A DNA stretch of 64,000 bases. Source: Arbacia lixula. Lineage: Eukaryota; Echinodermata; Echinoidea; Arbacioida; Arbaciidae. Positions 33,526 to 45,900 of this stretch are shown piece by piece. Made by a program: the position numbers and the translations under genes. Position 1 is the stretch's first letter; the number at the start of each line of letters is the position of its first letter. The notes under the pieces were generated by a model. That model was not told the origin of the DNA, did no database searches, and worked only from the letters and a program-made list of their open reading frames with translations. Location of the stretch: positions 7,526,679 through 7,590,678 of the forward strand of contig OZ022588.1 in assembly GCA_963669155.1 (NCBI GenBank). The letters are read 5' to 3'.

Positions 33526-33923
33526 CAATTCTCCCTATCGCATATAGCCGATATCAAGCGATATCACCTCACGATACCAATATCTGATCGATTGCTCTTG
33601 GGACGTATACTTCCGGTAAGAGCTGGTTGTCGGCAGAAAGTGACCAAGAAATCACTTTTTTTATGAATTAAGCAGTGAAAATTTTGTGTAGGGTTGTGGT
33701 TAGGGTCAGGGTTAGGTTTAGAATAAGGTTTAGGGTTAGTGTTAAGGTCAGGGTTAGGTTTAGGGTTAATATTCATAAAATTAGTTGGATACCCTGGTCC
33801 CTTATTGTACGGGATTGCCGAATGTTCGTGGACCGGAAGTTCATATCCCAAGAATTAAAGGTAAAAAAATTAGAGCGCCACACACGTTCAGATTCGGAGA
33901 GCTATATGCGATAGGGAGAATTG
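33526..33923. mobile_element. Foldback MITE, family E copy 1, with telomere-like cargo
   Basis: Inverted ends caattctccctatcgcatat and atatgcgatagggagaattg bracket about 398 bp. Next to the left end is gatatcaagcgatatcacct; next to the right end is ggaagttcatatcccaagaa. Both side blocks recur in the inverted copy 41057-41470, while the centre (33690-33772, GGTTAGGGT-like repeats) does not. Confidence 0.85.
33690..33772 (+). repeat. Degenerate TTAGGG-like tract
   Basis: About a dozen GGTTAGGG, GGTTTAGG and GGTCAGGG variants. It resembles telomere repeat but is imperfect and sits inside a MITE. Confidence 0.7.
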
Positions 33924-34205
33924 ACAGTCACTGGGCATTCACTACAGCTGGCGATAACAATATCCCTATTTCTTGGTCCAGCTAGGCGGTGGTTTTCTCA
34001 CAAGGCCAGTTGTCTGTAAATCAGTTTCCAATTGACCCTAAAAATAAGAGAGAGAAAGAAGCTAAATTAATATAAAAGAAGTCAAAATGATTCACCTGAC
34101 CAGTATGTGTGTATGAATCTTCTAAATATAGAGGAGCTGAGGGTGACGTGGGGGAAAGTGCAGGAGGAATGATCCACACCACTTCCTCTCTTTTTGTGAG
34201 ATTAA

Positions 34206-34708
34206 AGGGATAGCCTACCATGAAATTAAGTTGGTTTCAATTCGAGTAGAATCATGAAAGAGACAAATAAGTGAAGGTTTGACGAAATCCGCCAAAGGAT
34301 AAGAAAATTACTATATGATCTTTTAAAAATCTTAATTTTATGAAGTTGCGTACGAGATGCTGCACATATGTTGTGTGATGTATGATTCCATAAACTGCTC
34401 TTTTTCTGTTCTTTAATGAAGGAATTTTTTTTTTATTGAGGTTTGTGTGTAAAAACATGTTTATAATGATGTATCAAATGCACACACAAAATTGTGCATA
34501 TCATTTTGAGAAAATCGATATTTTCAAAAAAATGAGTACATTACATATGGGAGAGCATCTCGCACCTAAGTAACGTCATAAAATCAAAACTTCAAACAAT
34601 TTGATGTTTCTTATCCTTTAACGAATCAAATCATCAAACCTTCCCTAATATGTTTCTTTCATCGTTCATATGTTTTCTTTCAACTTAAATCCAGGGTGGG
34701 TATTCCCT
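34206..34708. mobile_element. TTAA-type foldback element, family B copy 2
   Basis: Ends AGGGATAGCCTACCATGAAA and gggtgggtattccct, directly flanked by TTAA at 34202-34205 and 34709-34712. Inner words match copies 1 and 3. Confidence 0.88.
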
Positions 34709-34891
34709 TTAAGCAACATAAGAGCCCCCTAATGTACAATATTCTCTTCTATGACTCAAATTTTATCAAACTGGAGGCCTGTCTAAGTGGTGTGATTTCT
34801 GTGGGATAGGGCTGCACTAGAGCCTTATAAACTAGTGTTCATGAAGCCTTTTAACAAGGTTGCTCATGTTTAGATTTTCAGTCTTTGTGAG

Positions 34892-35161
34892 CCCTGGTCC
34901 AGTTAGGATGTCAAAATTTGCCATGGAATTGCAGTAACCAAAGGGGTGCGGCTTGATTGCACCCTGTAAGGTATTTGAAGCTGATTCCTACTCTGTCATT
35001 GATTGTCCGTACAACAGATTACGCGGGAGTCGCGCTGCTCAGTATCTGAGTGGAGAAAAGATGACCCACATATTCGCAGGCTCAGCAAAGAACGGGTTAA
35101 GCCACATCCCTTTGGTTATTACATTTCTGTGACGAAATTTGACATCCTAACTGGACCAGGG
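34892..35161. mobile_element. Foldback MITE, family F
   Basis: ccctggtccagttaggatgt at the left is mirrored by catcctaactggaccaggg at the right, with further pairing inward (tcaaaatttg / caaattttga-like and aaccaaaggg / ccctttggtt). About 270 bp. Confidence 0.85.
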
Positions 35162-35631
35162 TTCATGAAGTCTGATCATACTAAGAGCAATAGTTTAATG
35201 AATAACAACTACTGGTGGTGATCTTTCAGAATCAAACCTGAAAACGCTTGTCTGGATTCGTTTTTATCACCAGTTGTTTTGTGTTAAAGATATGAAAGGT
35301 CTTCTTAAAGGGGAAGTTCACCCTGAAATCATTTTGGTTTCAATAAAAAGAGACAAATGAAAGAAACATATGAGTGAAGGTTTGATGAAAATCGGTCAAA
35401 GGAAAAGAAAGTTATTTGATTTTAAAGTTTTGATTTTGTGACGTCACATGCGAGGTGCTCTCCCATATGTTGTGTACATTTTTTTTCGAAAATGTGCATT
35501 TTCTCACAAAGATATGCATCCTTTTACTTGTGCATTTGATACATTATTAGAAATACATTTTAACACACATACCTGTACAAAAAAAAAATCATTCCGTTGT
35601 CAAAAACAGAAACAAGGCATTAGCAATATTG

Positions 35632-36766
35632 TGTCTCGCCCACTTCCGAAAATAACCAGAAATATCGCGATCTCCGTTGCTACGCAAAAGAAAACTGAAA
35701 CAAACAAATAAGCAACTTTAAACAGACAACATCAAAATCAGGTGCAAAATAGTGACTTTGAATAAATTTGCATAAATGTGCATGAGTAATGTTTGCCTAA
35801 ATCTACATCAGTAATGCTCACACATGCTCACACAATTCTGTGCACAAGTTAGGAAGCCTTCACCAAGAGTCTTGCAAGTAAACTTTAATGTATGACCTCA
35901 AATGACCTTTGACCTTATCATGTGACCTCTTACAGCACAATAACATGCAGGTGCCCCCAGTGCATCCATCATCCAATTTTGATTGCCATTGTAGCAACAT
36001 GTGATGAGATATGTGTGATAAGAGAGTCTTGCAAGTAAACTTTAACGTATGACCTCAAATGACCTTTGACCTTATCCTGTGACCTCCAACGGTACCATAA
36101 CATGAAGGTACCCCCAGTGCATCTATGACCCAAGTTAGGTTGTAATCCAAGCAACCTATGTGAAGTTATTTGTCAAAAGAGAGTCTTGCAGGTAAACTTT
36201 AACGTATAACCTCAAATGACCTGTGACCTTATCCTGTGACCTCCAACAGCACCATAACATGTAGGTACCCCCAGTGCATCTATGACCCAAGTTAGGTTGT
36301 AATCCAAGCAACCCATGTGAAGTTATTTGTCAAAAGAGAGTCTTGCAGGTAAACTTTAACGTATGACCTCAAATGACCTTTGACCTTATCCTGTGACCTC
36401 CAACGCCACCATAACATGAAGGTACCCCCAGTGCATCTATGACCCAAGTTAGGTTGTAATCCAAGCAACCCATGTGAAGTTATTTGTCAAAAGAGAGTCT
36501 TGCAGGTAAACTTTAACGTATGACCTCAAATGACCTTTGACCTTATCCTGTGACCTCCAACGCCACCATAACATGAAGGTACCCCCAGTGCATCTATGAC
36601 CCAAGTAAGGTTGTAATCCAAGCAACCCATGTGAAGTTATGGATCATAAGAGAGTCTTGCAGGTAAACTTTAACTTTTGTGACGGACGACGGACGGACGA
36701 CGGACGGACGACGGACGGACGCCATTTGGATCCCTTAGTCTCGCCTTCACCTCCGGTGGGCGAGAC
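35632..36766 (-). mobile_element. Nested tandem-core element with GGACGGAC microsatellite
   Basis: Inverted subterminal words tgtctcgcccac (35632) and gtgggcgagaca (36755-36766) bracket, in plus order, a unique region, five 157-bp tandem units (35867-36651) and a GACGGACG microsatellite (36680-36720), then a hairpin gtctcgcc..ggcgagac. Short inverted ends, tandem core, microsatellite and terminal hairpin are the layout of Helentron-derived non-autonomous elements (HINE/DINE type) and of sea urchin and bivalve tandem-core elements. The minus-strand reading matches the element at 59820-61336. Confidence 0.75.
35867..36670. repeat. Five tandem 157-bp units, each with a DR1-type TGACCTTTGACCT
   Basis: gagtcttgcarg begins at 35867, 36024, 36181, 36338, 36495 and 36652, exactly 157 bp apart. 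Units 1, 2, 4 and 5 carry TGACCTTTGACCT (for example 35903-35915); unit 3 has TGACCTGTGACCT. Confidence 0.95.
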
Positions 36767-36992
36767 AAAAAGCAATTTATCGACTTGTTTTGTACACAAC
36801 ATATTGGAGAGCACCTCGCATTGTGATGTCACAAAGTCAAAATTTTAAAATCAAATTACTTTCTTTTCCTTTGACCGATTTTCGTAAAACCTTCACTTAT
36901 ATGTTTCTTTCATTTGTCTCTTTATTGAAACCAAAATAATTTCAGAGTGACCTTCCCCTTTAAAAGGCTGGTGTTGATGAGGCAATGGGTTG

Positions 36993-36998
36993 TTTATT
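36993..36998 (-). terminator. Possible polyadenylation signal overlapping the MetX-like stop codon
   Basis: On the minus strand AGC AAA TAA AC contains AATAAA across the stop codon, the same arrangement as in the Ig gene. Confidence 0.35.
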
Positions 36999-39900
36999 TG
37001 CTCACCTTGATGGCTCCCCCTACACTGGAGAGATCCAGGAGAAACGTATCGTGCCCAAAGATGGAGTTGATCTCGTAAAATGCAACAGCTTCATTTCCTA
37101 CATCGAAGAGATAACAAAAGTATTAATAATAGGTTGTATCTATACAGCACGTAATTCATAACAGTATCAACTTTAAGCACTTTACAGAATTATTGCGCCA
37201 TTCATCGGATGCTTGTAAGTCTTTATGATACCTGTCCAATCCCAAGAGATCCTTTTAGCATCATGGCAGCCAGTTAAGTGCACTCATTCCATTCCTACTG
37301 GTTAATTAATAAAATAACATGGGTAGAGAGCAGCAATGTGGATTAAGGGGCCTACTGAAGGACACAAGTGCCATGGGTGGGTTTGAACCTGGGATCATGA
37401 AAACTTCATTCACAACTCACAACCACTATACCACTAACCCGCCAGAGCACATGTTAGTCATCACCTAAAAACTACATAACTACACATTAGTTCTTTCTCA
37501 TTCTTTCTGCCTTCACTAAATTTTGGTTTGAATACAAGTAGAAGGAGAGGGTGTACTATCTGAAATACTGCATGGGTGCAGAGACAAGGATATTATTTTG
37601 CCCATTTTCATTAACATCATGATTAACCAATGACCTAATACAAACTTACAAAATATGCCTAACACATCAAAATAGTCGCCTGAATGATTTTTTGCCTTAG
37701 ATGACCCAAGTATGGATATAACATATATATATGTCAATCATTTATCAAACATATCATATCACATCAATCAGACATACCTACATAAACATTTTATTCAATA
37801 CTACACATTCACGCCCACAACAAACATGCATCACCATAAAAATGTCTACAATGACGCACTTGCAATTTTTCACTTTCTGTCAAATGGGTGCATACCACAA
37901 CGGCTCATTTTCATCAGGGCCATATTGCATATAGGTTTTCGATTATTGTAACTTACCATTAATGTTAACAACCACGTTAACATGTGCAATAATGAGAGCT
38001 TATTGGCTGTTACCATGGTAGTTACCATTGATGGTAAGTTACAATAATTTAAAACCTATATGCAACATGGCCCGGGTTAGGGGTTAGGGGTTTGACACTG
38101 GGACCTTAAGATCTTTCGTCACGTTTTACAACCGCTTTATCATGACACCTCCACTTAACACTTTGTGTGCAACATGTGCCTTTTTGCCACTAAAAATACA
38201 CATAAATCCCATAGAGCAGTAGTTTATATGAAACATAAAGAGTTAATTGATTGAAATCTGCATTCCTGCTACAGACACATTTCCTTGGAAGACACTGACC
38301 TGAAGCCTTGAGGAGGTTCACCATCTCCCTCTGCTGCCAGATGGGAATGAGGATGTCCGTCTGCGCTCCGAGGACCATGACGGGGCATTTCACCCTGGAG
38401 ATGCCTTCCTGCAGGGACCCAAACCCCTCGGCCATGTCAAACATGTCCATCGCCTGAAAAGATCAATAGACACAGGGGAAATAAGATCGACAAAACCTTG
38501 CAAAGGTGATGCATCTTTATTGCAGACTATGACATGCTGGTGATATAATGAGCTCAGGACAGAGAGTTGTGGCGCTAACATGATTGCCACCGTCTCTGGA
38601 TATGGCGCTTAGATGGACAGATTCCTCATCAATTAAATCCTGTACATTGAAAGATGTACAAAGCGTCTTGTGAACAAACATAACATTGCAATGGTGTTGA
38701 TGTTTAAAACAAAATGGAGACAAATTTGCTTTACCTTGACAACATTCATGGCATCATGCACTTTACCATGATTATCATAGATATGCCATCGATTATTTTT
38801 CTTGATGGCATGTGGCAAGTGCTTCGAGGCCACTGTGTATTAATCGTGTTCCCTGTAATACAGTAATCATTTGTGCTGCAATACATAAACAAGCAACAAC
38901 AATGACAACAGCCTCCACAAAGCAAGATCTCCCATTAATAACACAGTAATACCCTTTTCCTTTTTATTCACTCTCTTTCCTATGTCTAAAATCTCCCTTT
39001 GTAACTATCATGTCACCTTTGAGATGTAGAGGAGTGAGTTGGGGTCGTATTTATTGCAGAACTGTTCGCCCTGGTGCATGATGTAGGCCTCGATCTCAAA
39101 CGAGGGGCAGAGAGAGGGCGGCTCTTCCGGATCAATCATCTTACGCCCAAACCTCTCCTTCCACTCCGGGCCGCTACGGTACGTGATGGTGGCGATCTCT
39201 CTGCGAGGAGGACACACACAAAAAAAAAATGTTGTATCATGATACTACAAAATTGTGACCCACTAGCACTTCGTACACACAGAAATCACACACACAGCAA
39301 CATCATTGTAGACTGAATGATTTATTTACAGATTACAAATGATAACATGACCCTTAAAAAGCAGTACTGTTCTGCCATCATTACTAATCTTGGTCTTACT
39401 CAATTGGATGCTTGAGATCAACCGATAACTGAAGCTATGATCAGGAAAGAACATTTTGGATGTGATTCAAGTCCCATCATCTTTATGCCTACCACAGTCA
39501 AACCTGATTTTGTGATCACGTGTATAGAAAGACCACGGGCTTATACAGATGACATTCATTTTGTTTTTCGTCCACAATGTTTCTCATTGAAACCTGTATG
39601 AAAGCAACCTGTACTGAAACACCACCTGCTCATAAGGTCTATATTTCTTGTCTCCCTTGAGTGGCCTTGATACAGCTTTCACTGAATTCATTACCGTGAA
39701 AAGACCATTTTCATAACGTTTCCACAATTTTCTCCCTAACTACGTACTAATGAGTTATGACATTCACCTGTATCTTGTGATTCATTTTCAATTAATGGAA
39801 TGCACTTGGGATAAATTAGTTGTTGCTCCTCGGACAAACCTCAGACAAGCTTTGGGATTACCATTAGAAACGTATTGTTTAAACTACATATATGTGCATA

Positions 39901-42900
39901 AAATTTGAGTACGTAACACAAATGGGCTATTGGAATGGAAGGCAACGTAGTCTTGTTCTCACCTTGCAAGCTTCATGCCCATCTTGGGGTAGGAGGTGCC
40001 ATAGTAGTGTCCCCTTTGCCAGTTTGGGTCCGTCATGATGGCCCGCCTCTGCAGGTAGCGAAGAGCGATGGAGCTGGCATGGGTCTGGGCACATGCAGAG
40101 ATCGAAATCGCCCTGGGCATCGGGGGTAGAAGGGGGTGGGGGGCGGAGGTCAGTCAGTCATTCGAAATAGTTAAAAAGCTTTGCTGACTCCCGACATCCA
40201 CACTTGTTATGCTTGTTATTCTGACTGAATTTGTTGATTTTCATGATTGGGTCTGTAAATCATGGAATATTTTTAAATAGATGTCTTGTAAAGAAAGAAA
40301 GAGGCAGGAATGTCCAAGATTTTAGCTTTTAGTCTCCACTCCACTCTTTCAGTTCATATGTTTCTCTATTTACATTGTTAACATATATGTAGGATTTTAA
40401 TGTTTGGATATCTATATTGGATTTGAATGCATCTTGTCTTTTATGAGTGGAATAAAATGAATCCTGGATCTAGAAATTGAAGGCCTTCGAGCCTTCTTAC
40501 TTCTTGCCAATGACATCCAATGGTTTTAGCTTTGCTCACCTATTGACTCTATCAGGGAAGAGGGCCGCAGCCAGAATGGAACACATGCCTCCAAGTGATG
40601 AACCAAGTGCTGCATGAACCTGCAAATATGTGCATTGAGGGTCTCATAGATTTAGAAAGGATTACAATTCTACAAACAAGAAGCATGTATTCATCAGTGA
40701 AAGTTCAATAAACATTATCTCTCTGTATCTTACTTTCTTCCTTCCTCACTGTATCTCTTTGTCCTTCTCTCTCTCTCTCTCTGTCTCTGTCTCTCTCTCT
40801 CTGTCTCTGTCTCTCTCTCTGTCTCTCCCCCTCCCCCTCTCTCTCTGTCTATGGCAATGCCCTTGGGCATCTTCTGTACCTGTTTTTTGCAGGGCTAAAC
40901 CTCCCCTGCCTTTCCATATCCCAAGGTGATAAATGTGAACGTTGTTCATTGGTTACGGGACCTCACGTTGCTTTCTCCCAACTTAACCCCCTTTCTCTTC
41001 AAATCTGATGGTGGGTCACATACAGTCACATACAGTGAAGTCTGAGACCAACTGCACAATTCTCCCTATCACATATAGCTCTCCAAATCTGTATGCGTTT
41101 GGAGCTCTAATTTTTTTACCTTTCATTCTTGGGATATGAACTTCCGGTTCACAAACATTCTATAGCCATCGTCTTGCTCGTGTCTTTTCATTCTTTCATT
41201 AGTCCATCCACAATCAATGTTGAGGTAGGCAAAAACATCGCCGTGAGTGATTGGTGGTATTTTTTCAAGTCCTTTGTCCATGTAACAACCCTTCCATTTT
41301 AATATTACGAGGTTTACGGGGGTCAAAATTAACAGATTCTGTGCATTATTAGGTGAATTGAATACGTACCAAACTCTTACCGAAAGTATACGTCCCAAGA
41401 GCAATCGATCAGATATTGGTATCGCGAGGTGATATCGCTTGATATCGGCTATATGCGATGGGGAGAATTGCATTGACTGCAATCGATTCCAATCAAATGC
41501 AATCAGCTCCATGCATTTCTACATGTACACATTCATTGCAATCACCCGCAATTGATTTCACTCTCTGCTGTATTCACAGCAGGACAACACTCAGTTCTGA
41601 CCTTCTCAATGCCCAGGTGGTCCATGAGTAGAAACTGGACGTTCACCATATCATCCACAGTGACCAGAGGGAAGGTGGTACCATACGGCTTGTTGGTGAT
41701 GGGGTTGATGGCTGAAGGCCCACTGAAAATACAAAGGATACATTGGAGAACTGCGGTTTAGTGGTCAGAATCTCTTGTCTGTGGAGCATCTGTGGAGCAC
41801 TGTGGTTTAGTGGTCAACTAATTCGAGAAGTCTAGTTTGGTTCATACACTCTTATCATAATCTGTGAAGCACTGAAACACTGAAGTATTCTAGACGTCTT
41901 ACGTTCAAGTGCAGTCTGGTGCAAACATCCTTATCATAATGAAATTGAATATCTGTGGAGCACTGGCACATACAACCTTATGCAATGAAATTGCACATCT
42001 GTGAAGCACTGCAGTTCAGTGGTCAGAAGGTCGTGGCTTTTATTCTAGACGTCCTACATGTAGGTCCAAGTGCCTCTGGTGCATGCATCCTTATCGTAAT
42101 GAAATTGAAAATCTGTGGAGCACTGCGGTTCAGTGGTCAGAAGTTCATGCCTCTCATTCTAGGTGTCCTAGCTTCAAGTCTAGTCTGGCACATACACCCT
42201 AATCACAAGGAAATTACACATCTGCGGAACACTGAGGTTCAGTGGTCAGCTCATGTCTCTCATTCTAAAAGTCCTAGATTCACATCTAGTCTAGTGCATA
42301 CATCTCTATCTCAATGAAATTGCACAACTGTGGGCACTGCAGTTCAATGGTCAGAAGGTCGTGGCTCTCATTCTAGACGTCCTAGGTTCAAGTCTAGTCT
42401 GGCACATACACCCTTATCTCAATGAAATTGCACATCTGCGGAACACTGAGGTTCAATGGTCAGAAGGTCGTGACTCTCATTCTAGGTGTCCGAGGTTCAA
42501 GTCTAGTCTGGCATACACCCTTATCTCAATGAAATTGCACATCTGTGGAGCACTGCAGTTCAGTGGTCAGAAGGTCGTGCCTCTCATTCTAGACGTCCTA
42601 AATTCATATCTAGTCTAGTGTTTACACCCTTTATCACAAGGAAATTGCACATCTGTGAAGCACTGTGGTTCAATGGTCAGAAAGTAGTGGCTCTCAGTCT
42701 AGACGTCCGAGGTTCAAGTCTAGTCTGGTACATACACCCTTATCGCAATAAATGCTTATGGGCAATTTTGATATACAATGCGATTCATAGTACACAAACA
42801 CTGTGTATCGCACCACGAATGTTTATTTAGATGACCGAGTGTAAAGAGCAGATCTACATTTGTGTACACAGCAGAATAGCAAATAGCCCTTATCGGAATA

Positions 42901-45900
42901 ATCAGACTTCACAAGAAACAAAATATTTGCTAACGCAGAAAGAATTCAGGAAAATGACATAGCATTTTGAGTATTTATTTTGTGTTATAAAGCTGCTACT
43001 CCATGTACATGTATGGTTTGTCCCCCCCCCCCCCAAAAAAAAAAAAAAAAAAAAAAATAATAATAATAACAATAATAAATAGATAAATAAATAAATAAAT
43101 AAAAAAATTAAATAAAACAGAAAATAATAATAAAATAAAATAAATAAATAAATGAATGAAAAAATAAAAATAAAAAAGAATACTTCTCTATGACCCTTAC
43201 TCACTCTGTCACTCACTCTGTCCCCCCCCCCCCCCCACACCCCCCACCCCTCTTTCTATATTCCACTCCAAAAGAGTGCTGTGATGTTATTGATATACTG
43301 CTTGTTAACCCTTTCACCCTCAACATGCCACAATTGTTGCACCATGAACACACACAAATCCCACAGATTGGCATTGGTCTGACACACAATGGGTTAAAGG
43401 GTACTGTACTGGGAAGACAAAAAGTCTTCAGAAGGGTGATCGTGAGCAATCTTCTGGCCAATGGTCTTAAACTCATGTATTGTCCATTTTAGAATCTTGC
43501 TGAAAATGATTTGCCCTATGATCCACAGTTGGTGCAATTAGTGACTAATCCACAAATTCTTAAAAATGTTAGGGCCGAACATTTTGATTTAATCACTAAT
43601 TACATGAATTTAAGACCATTGGTAAGAAGATTGCTCATGATCACCCTTATGAAGGCTTTTTGTCTTCCCAGTACAGTATATTCCCTTTTGAGGCACATGC
43701 AACTGATACTGTAAAATGCGCGATTCCGTAAGCCCCATTCAGTCGTACACAAACCCCGTGCGTTATGCGTGCTCATCGGACTAGTCTAGCAATCTCGGAA
43801 AGTGTCCGACAACGTCCAACAGCGACCCGAAGTCAAAGGCTTCATGTTCCAAAAATTCGCAGCCGACTGCACTGTACTGGGTATATGATGCGAGCTGTAA
43901 CGCTCAGCTCACCGAGCTAGACGTTGCCGATTACACAGAAAAACATCGGCACCTACCTTGTGCCATAGCAGCCACCGATATGATTGCAGCAGACCACAAA
44001 GAACTTGTTTGTATCAATGGCGCAGCCCGGTCCGATGAACTTCTCCCACCAGCCAGGCGCTTTGTTAGCCTGCAACCATGAAATTAAAGACACAATAGCA
44101 AGGTGGTTGGGGAACTGAGGGTTTCATCTGTATCATGATACATACCGGCACTTGTCAGCATAATCGCTTGCGAGTATACATACCCGTATACTCTCAAAAC
44201 TGACTTTGAAATTACCTTTGAAGTTTTAACCACATGTTCTATGAAATGCCAAGTGTCAACATTTCTATTCTATATAAATTATGTAGTTGTGTAACATAGT
44301 TTAAACAAAATTCTATCTGCCATGTACAATGATTACTTGTAAGGTGAAGGTAAAAAAAAGAAACACTTCAGTTAAGAAAACAACACGTTTTTATTCACCG
44401 GTACCGGTATACATGTCATGGTATCAAAAAGAACTTTGTTTTTTGAGCCTGCAAAAGGGACACATGCTCCTTTTATTTATTTTTTAATGTAACATGATAA
44501 AGTGAACAAACACCCATGAGGATAGACCAGAAGTTCAAAACAAATATAGACCCAAGAGCAGTATAAAATAATTCACATGGCCAAATCAATGGTTCACAGC
44601 GGCTTAGATACAAACAGAGTGAAGGGTTCAAGAGCATCATACAAGCGAGATAAGATGCCTGTGCACTCTGCTCTTCAAGGGCAGGTGTCATTGTCATGGA
44701 TGTGTCTTACTACTTCATTTTGTAAACTGTTCTATACTTGAACTGCAGTAGGGATGAATGCTATGCCTGTAGAGACAGGCATCTAAGTGATTTGAGGCCA
44801 AATAACTCAGACTTGTGGAGTCTGTTAACTTCTGTAGCACCTACACTGTAGCATACTGTTACTCACGTACCTCATGGCTTTTTGCGTGTGAACTGCTTGA
44901 CAGGCCTGTGAATAACAGCACAGCATTGCTCCTCTCCTCGTTCAGCACACCCCATGTCTCGTAGGCAACCTTGACTTCTGGCAGCACACAGTCGTTGTAT
45001 TTCAGTGAGAAGGGCTGGTCATAATGAAAGGTCTGGTAGCCCGAGACTATCTTGTGATATTCTGGCTCTGGACCTGCAAGTGGCCTGGAGATAAAAAAAA
45101 ACCAGACAAATGATTACTGGTAATGCTAAATATGTTACTCATTGCAGATATAATCACTAGTGATAATCATTTGTCTCGCTATGTATGGTCAACAAGGAAT
45201 CTAAAACGATCACAACATTTTGTGCGCTGCTGCAACACTTCGTCAGGTGTGATACAAAGTTGTAGTGACCAAAAGGGCATTTAAACCCCTACTTACTACA
45301 ATTTTGTATCACACATGACGAAGTGCAGCGGTGCACAAAATGTTGTTATTTTTTTAGATTCCTTGCTGACCATACATTGCGAGACAAATTATTATCACGA
45401 CTGATGATAATTGTTCTTTATTGTTTCTTTTCATCTAAGAGCATTTCCAGGGATGGGATTTGACTATTTTTAAACAAACCACTTTTACTAATAAATACTA
45501 TTTAGAAAATAGCAAAACTTTCGGTAACACCATGTGGTTGTATTCTTTCGGATAATTGGCCCACTTATGGGGTGAAGAAAGGAAAGGAAAGTGAAAAGTG
45601 AAAAGGAGAGGTGAATTATAAAAAAAAAAAAATTCACCTCTCCTTTTCACTTTTCACTTTCCTTTCCTTTCTTCACCCCATAAGTGGGCCAATTATCCGA
45701 AAGAATACAACCACATGGTGTTACCGAAAGTTTTGCTATTTTCTAAATAGTATTTATTAGTACACTCTCACCATGGAAACATTCAAAGAACATTTAAACC
45801 ACTTTTAGTAATACGATATCAGAGAAAACATTTTAAGACTAGGTATACTTATCAAATTCATAACAATGTAAGTATTGCCTGCAATTCTGCACCACACACA

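Larger units (their letters stand above)
35309..36959. mobile_element. TTAA-type foldback element, family B copy 3, interrupted
   Basis: Ends AGGGGAAGTTCACCCTGAAA and ttcagagtgaccttcccct are flanked by TTAA at 35305-35308 and 36960-36963. Arms of 200-300 bp match copies 1 and 2, but the centre is split by a 1.1-kb tandem-core element (35632-36766), giving a nested structure and a relative age. Confidence 0.88.

Noticed and set aside
33690-33772. Telomere or chromosome end
   Set aside because: Repeats are imperfect, short and enclosed by MITE arms, with ordinary sequence on both sides.
35867-36670. CRISPR-like array
   Set aside because: Units are contiguous 157-bp tandem copies with no repeat-spacer structure, in a eukaryotic genome.
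41745-42760. Functional tRNA genes
   Set aside because: A-box and B-box words are present but acceptor stems and anticodon arms do not form convincingly by eye.
43190-43492. 100-codon open frame with Pro run
   Set aside because: Starts in a C-rich simple repeat and continues into a foldback element.
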